Positions 6,107 to 9,160 of a stretch of 9,160 bases of DNA are shown one piece after another. Positions within the stretch are counted from its first letter, which is position 1; each line of letters opens with the position of its first letter. Source of the stretch: Firmicutes bacterium UBA3910 (GTDB lineage: Bacteria; Bacillota; Limnochordia; Darwinibacteriales; Darwinibacteriaceae); the NCBI GenBank assembly GCA_002391465.1, contig DGFC01000014.1:7008-16167 (forward strand), read 5' to 3'. The translations under genes and the position numbers were made by a program. Under the pieces are notes generated by a model. It was not told where the DNA came from, ran no database searches, and saw only the letters and a program-made list of their open reading frames with translations.

Positions 6107-7468
6107 ATGGGGCTTGACATGCAGCAGGTGAAGGGACGCCGTGAACTGCGGGCCGGAGTGATGCGCCTTGCTTGGCCCGCCATCGTGGAAAACCTGCTCC
6201 ACACAATGGTCGGCATTGTGGACACCGCCATGGTGGGCCATCTCGGTTCGGCCGCGTTGGCCTCAGTTGGCCTGGCAAACCAGATCTTCAACATCGGTTT
6301 GACTGTGTTTGCAGCTTTGGCCACAGGCAGTACTGCCATTGTGGCCCGTTATGTCGGTTCGAAAGAACCGGACAAGGCGGGGGAAGTTGCGCGCCAATCC
6401 CTTACCCTTGGCTTTTTTGTCTCCAGCAGTGTTATGGTTCTGCTCCTGCTTGGAGCAAGGAAACTGTTGGGTCTTTTGTTCTGGCGTTCAGAAACGGCAG
6501 TTTTGGATCTGAGTTCTACTTACGTGCGGATTGTGGCCAGTGCCCTCATTTTGAATTATTTCTTGATTGTTATCAATGCTATCTTAAGGGGCGCAGGTGA
6601 TACTAAAACACCCATGCGCACCACCGCAATCGTAAACGTGATTAACGTCATAGGAAACGCACTCTTAATCTATGGTCTGGGGCCCTTCCCGGCCTTGGGT
6701 GTGGCCGGTGCAGCTTTAAGTACAGCAATCGCTCAAGCCATCGGCGGGGTTATAGCCCTGGTTAACCTAATGCGTAACCCGACACTTCAGGTCCGGCTGG
6801 GCGATTCTTTCAAGCCCAACCCCGTAGTCATCAAGCGGATTACCAACATCGGTGTTCCCGCAGGGTTTGAACAGGGGATTATGCGGGTTGGCCAGTTAAT
6901 TTACACCATGATCGTTTCGTCTTTAGGTACCGTTTCCTACGCTGCTCACCAGGTTGCCCTAAATGCGGAATCATTCTCCTTTATGCCAGGGGCAGGGTTT
7001 GCGGTGGCATCCACTGCTTTGGTGGGACAGAGTCTCGGCGCTGAGCTGCCCGAGCAAGCGGAAGAGGCGGGTAAGATTTCCCGTAATCTGGCGGTGCTGG
7101 TCATGTCCACAATGGGCGTGGTGTTCTTTGTAGCTCCCCGCTTCTTTGTGCGGATCTTTTCCAGTGATCCGGAAGTGATTGAACTGGCAACCGTCTGCTT
7201 GCGCTTAGTGGCAGTATCACAGCCTGCTTTGGCTGTCTGGATGGTACTTGCCGGCGGGCTGCGTGGTGCGGGGGATACCCGTTCGATCATGCGCATCGTT
7301 ACCATCAGCTTTTTGGGCGTTAGGGTAGGCCTGGCTTATATCCTCGCCATTCAGCTGGGTCTGGGCCTGGTTGGGGCCTGGATTGCTATGATCGTGGACC
7401 TGTTCCTGCGGGGGACTTTGATTCAAAGGCGATTCAGCCGCGGTGAATGGAAAGAAGTTAAAGTCTAG
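6107..7468 (+). CDS. MATE family multidrug efflux transporter
   Basis: About 453 residues with twelve predicted membrane helices, the usual size for NorM-like MATE proteins, which expel cationic drugs or metabolites in exchange for Na+ or H+. The first helix carries IVENLLHTMVGIVDTAMVG; its aspartate (about residue 39) matches the acidic residue used for ion coupling in this family. The two-fold internal repeat shows as LRGAGDTKTPMR (about 160-171) and LRGAGDTRSIMR (about 385-396). Other typical stretches are VGLANQI, GAALSTAIAQ and FAVASTALVGQSLGA. The start is uncertain: GTG 6098, ATG 6101 and ATG 6107 are all in frame behind AAAGG (6092-6096). I prefer 6107 for spacing, but 6101 is nearly as good. 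It is followed after 16 bases by the alcohol dehydrogenase gene, so the two are probably cotranscribed. Substrate unknown. Confidence 0.94.
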   Translation: MGLDMQQVKGRRELRAGVMRLAWPAIVENLLHTMVGIVDTAMVGHLGSAALASVGLANQIFNIGLTVFAALATGSTAIVARYVGSKEPDKAGEVARQSLTLGFFVSSSVMVLLLLGARKLLGLLFWRSETAVLDLSSTYVRIVASALILNYFLIVINAILRGAGDTKTPMRTTAIVNVINVIGNALLIYGLGPFPALGVAGAALSTAIAQAIGGVIALVNLMRNPTLQVRLGDSFKPNPVVIKRITNIGVPAGFEQGIMRVGQLIYTMIVSSLGTVSYAAHQVALNAESFSFMPGAGFAVASTALVGQSLGAELPEQAEEAGKISRNLAVLVMSTMGVVFFVAPRFFVRIFSSDPEVIELATVCLRLVAVSQPALAVWMVLAGGLRGAGDTRSIMRIVTISFLGVRVGLAYILAIQLGLGLVGAWIAMIVDLFLRGTLIQRRFSRGEWKEVKV

Positions 7469-7470
7469 GT

Positions 7471-7478
7471 TAAGGAGG
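7471..7478 (+). promoter_or_regulatory. Strong ribosome binding site of the alcohol dehydrogenase gene
   Basis: TAAGGAGG lies six bases before ATG 7485. The frame is open upstream to an ATG at 7443 inside the MATE gene, but that start would add a basic 14-residue stretch foreign to the family and has no such site. ATG 7485 is therefore chosen. Confidence 0.9.
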
Positions 7479-7484
7479 AACAAC

Positions 7485-8591
7485 ATGAACGGCAGCTTTA
7501 AGTTTCATCTCCCAACCGAGATAGTCTTCGGTACAGATGTAATTAAGGAAGCTGGGCCCAAGTTTGCCCTGGGTAAAAAGGCGTTGATTGTTACCGGGAA
7601 AACATCGGCCAAGGCCAGTGGGGCCCTCGCTGATGTATTGGCTGTGCTGCCTACGGATTACGTACTTTTTTCCGAGGTGGAAAACAACCCTTCGGAGGAA
7701 ACGGTAAAGAAAGGCGGTCAACTTGCCCGCAAGGAAAAATGTGATTACATTATAGCGATAGGCGGCGGTTCACCCCTGGATGCCGCTAAGGTGATGGGTA
7801 TTTTGGCGGTGAACGACGCTGAACCGGCTGAACTGTATGAAATGGGCTGGGAAAACGAGGCTCTGCCCGTTGTGGCTATTCCCACTACCGCAGGTACAGG
7901 CAGTGAAGTGACCCAATACGCGGTTTTGACGTTGGAGGACGAGCAGACCAAAAAAGGGCTGGGAGGAAAAGACCTGTTTCCCCGGGTTGCCTACCTTGAT
8001 CCGAAGTACACTGCTTCGCTTCCTGTGAGCATAACGGTGGATACGGCGGTAGATGCCCTTTCCCACTTGGTGGAAGGTTACCTTTCCAAGCGGGCCACAC
8101 CAGCTAGCGACTTAACGGCGCTGCAGGGCATGGCCACCTGGAGTACGGCCCTGGAGAAACTGCGCAGAGGTGAACTGGACCAAGAAGTGAGAGGGGCACT
8201 GCTGTTAGCTTCCTGCCTAGCAGGAGTTACAATCGCCCAGTCCGGCACGACTATCGTTCACGCCTTGGGCTATCCCCTCACTTACTTCCATGGCTTTCCC
8301 CATGGCCGGGCTAACGGCGTTTTGATGGGTGCCTATCTGCAGTTTATGGCTAAGTTTGCCCCAGATAAGGTAGACAACGTCCTGGATATTCTGGGCCTGG
8401 CTTCGCTGGACGAGTTCTCAGATTTGATGGAGGAATTCTTTGGCGGGTACAAGGGACACCTTTCCCTTAGTGAGGAGCAGATCCAAGCCTATGCGGCTAA
8501 AGCCGCCCAGACAGGAAACTGTGCCAATACGCTTGGCGGACTGTCTGCGGACGATGTGGCAGAAATCCTCAAGGCTAGTATTATGGTATAA
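7485..8591 (+). CDS. Iron-containing alcohol dehydrogenase
   Basis: A complete 368-residue group III alcohol dehydrogenase, interconverting an alcohol and its aldehyde or ketone with NAD(P)H in the cytoplasm. The start FKFHLPTEIVFG is characteristic. The nucleotide-binding domain contains IAIGGGSPLDAAKVM (about 90-104) and VAIPTTAGTGSEVTQYAV (about 130-147). The four metal ligands are in place: Asp190 and His194 (DALSH), His259 (TTIVHALGYPL) and His273 (GFPHGRANGVL). Their spacing resembles that of FucO. The C-terminal helical domain is rather short. The gene lies 16 bases after the MATE pump and probably shares its promoter. It could serve fermentation (ethanol, propanediol, butanol) or aldehyde detoxification; the sequence does not decide which. 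Its stop codon overlaps the A-run that serves as the U-tract of the terminator for the gene on the opposite strand. Confidence 0.95.
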   Translation: MNGSFKFHLPTEIVFGTDVIKEAGPKFALGKKALIVTGKTSAKASGALADVLAVLPTDYVLFSEVENNPSEETVKKGGQLARKEKCDYIIAIGGGSPLDAAKVMGILAVNDAEPAELYEMGWENEALPVVAIPTTAGTGSEVTQYAVLTLEDEQTKKGLGGKDLFPRVAYLDPKYTASLPVSITVDTAVDALSHLVEGYLSKRATPASDLTALQGMATWSTALEKLRRGELDQEVRGALLLASCLAGVTIAQSGTTIVHALGYPLTYFHGFPHGRANGVLMGAYLQFMAKFAPDKVDNVLDILGLASLDEFSDLMEEFFGGYKGHLSLSEEQIQAYAAKAAQTGNCANTLGGLSADDVAEILKASIMV

Positions 8592-8612
8592 AAAAGGGGC
8601 CTTTACGGCCCC
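8590..8612 (-). terminator. Intrinsic terminator of the minus-strand M20 peptidase gene
   Basis: On the minus strand GGGGCC (8612-8607), a five-base loop (GTAAA) and GGCCCC (8601-8596) form a perfect six-pair GC hairpin followed by six T residues (8595-8590). The hairpin begins two bases after the peptidase stop codon. Read on the plus strand the same hairpin is not followed by a T-run, so it should end minus-strand transcripts only; the A-run on the plus side overlaps the dehydrogenase TAA. Confidence 0.85.
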
Positions 8613-8614
8613 GG

Positions 8615-9141
8615 TTAACTGTTCTCAATGATACTCACTACGTAGGCGGCTGCTGCCACCAGCTGGTCAATGGGCATTACCTCTGACGTGGTGTGGACAT
8701 GGTCGTAGCCCATACCCAGCACAACCGAAGAGATGCCGTAACCGTTAATGATATTGGCATCGCTACCGCCCCCTGTGCTTTCCAAACGCGGCTCCAAGCC
8801 CATGGCTTCAGCCGCTTGGCAGGCCAATTTGACTACGAAATCGTTTTGGTTTAAACTGAATGCGCCATAACTGTCAGACACCTTAATATCGGCGCTGACT
8901 CCGTAGTCGCTGCAGGTACGGCGGATCACTTCTTCCATGTGCTCCACCTGTTTTTCCAGCTTAGCGCTGGAGCGGGAGCGTGCTTCACCGATCAACTCAA
9001 CCCGGTCCGGGATGATATTGGTCGCTTCGCCGCCCCGGATCAGACCGATGTTGGCAGTTGTTTCTTGATCGATGCGGCCCAGGTTCATTTTGGCTATAGC
9101 CTGTGCTGCCACCACAATGGCGCTGATGCCGTTTTCCGGTG
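8615..9141 (-). CDS. PepT-like M20 family metallopeptidase, C-terminal fragment
   Basis: About 175 C-terminal codons are present; the N-terminal catalytic half lies beyond the library cut. The visible part begins PENGISAIVVAAQAIAKM, the segment where PepT-type enzymes enter the dimerisation domain. It continues with LGRIDQETTANIGLIRGG and TNIIPDRVELIGEARS, all typical of tripeptidase T and its Bacillota homologues (YqjE-like). After the lid domain it returns to the catalytic domain with STGGGSDANIIN and GMGYDHVHTTSEVMPI, whose His is expected to bind one of the two zinc ions. The enzyme would release N-terminal residues from short peptides in the cytoplasm, so it might process peptides brought in by the importer at the other end, though that link is only inference. 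The reading frame meets a stop inside the mosaic-end sequence, confirming that those bases are not part of the gene. A terminator follows directly. Confidence 0.9.
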
Positions 9142-9160
9142 CTGTCTCTTATACACATCT
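9142..9160. other. Tn5/Nextera mosaic end, full 19 bases (library adapter)
   Basis: CTGTCTCTTATACACATCT is the exact reverse complement of the 19-base Tn5 mosaic end used in tagmentation kits. It interrupts the M20 peptidase gene and puts a stop in its frame. A genomic Tn5 copy is very unlikely, because the hyperactive mosaic end is an engineered hybrid and the matching 12 bases sit at the other edge of the window. Genome-derived sequence therefore ends at about 9141. Confidence 0.97.

Noticed and set aside
6114..6119. Perfect TTGACA -35 hexamer
   Set aside because: It lies inside the start of the MATE coding region and there is no -10-like hexamer at the proper distance downstream.
7443..7484. 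Upstream ATG start for the alcohol dehydrogenase, overlapping the MATE gene
   Set aside because: The extra 14 residues are basic and foreign to the family, and the strong TAAGGAGG site serves ATG 7485.
1..9160. A transposon bounded by terminal inverted repeats
   Set aside because: The inverted ends are the engineered Tn5 mosaic end from library preparation; there is no transposase gene and both ends cut through ordinary genes.

Overview
The window reads as an ordinary piece of bacterial chromosome from a member of the Bacillota or a close relative. This is inferred from strong purine-rich Shine-Dalgarno sites (e.g. TAAGGAGG), GTG as well as ATG starts, dense co-directional genes, and protein types common in that phylum. 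Base composition is moderate and looks even throughout. The sequence alone does not fix a genus. Both ends carry the Tn5/Nextera mosaic-end sequence (12 bases at the left, the full 19-base reverse complement at the right). The window edges are therefore library cuts, and the two edge genes are truncated artificially.

Layout. (1) 13-2063, plus strand: the C-terminal part of a family-5 solute-binding protein, then two DppB- and DppC-type permeases, forming part of a peptide/nickel/oligosaccharide-type importer. The ATPase subunits are not in the window. (2) 2120-4536, plus strand: an ABC-2-type pair, an ATPase whose stop overlaps the start of a 559-residue polytopic permease by ATGA. (3) 4573-5520, plus strand: a free-standing RecB/Cas4-superfamily PD-(D/E)XK nuclease with a four-cysteine iron-sulfur signature. 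(4) 5522-6019, minus strand: an Ogt-type O6-alkylguanine-DNA alkyltransferase, convergent with the nuclease across one base. (5) 6107-8591, plus strand: a MATE efflux pump followed by an iron-containing alcohol dehydrogenase, apparently one operon behind an extended -10 promoter. (6) 8615-9141, minus strand: the C-terminal part of a PepT-like M20 metallopeptidase, with its own intrinsic terminator lying against the stop codon of the dehydrogenase.

Together the genes suggest uptake of peptides or similar small solutes, intracellular peptide breakdown, membrane export, DNA repair, and fermentative redox metabolism. These links are only contextual. I see no CRISPR array, insertion sequence, phage gene, tRNA, rRNA or riboswitch, and no gene-free stretch over 300 bases. 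I found no convincing new biological system. The points most worth a second look are the adapter ends, a possible one-base frameshift at the end of the DppC-type gene, the duplicated motif in the ABC-2 permease, and the iron-sulfur nuclease beside ogt.
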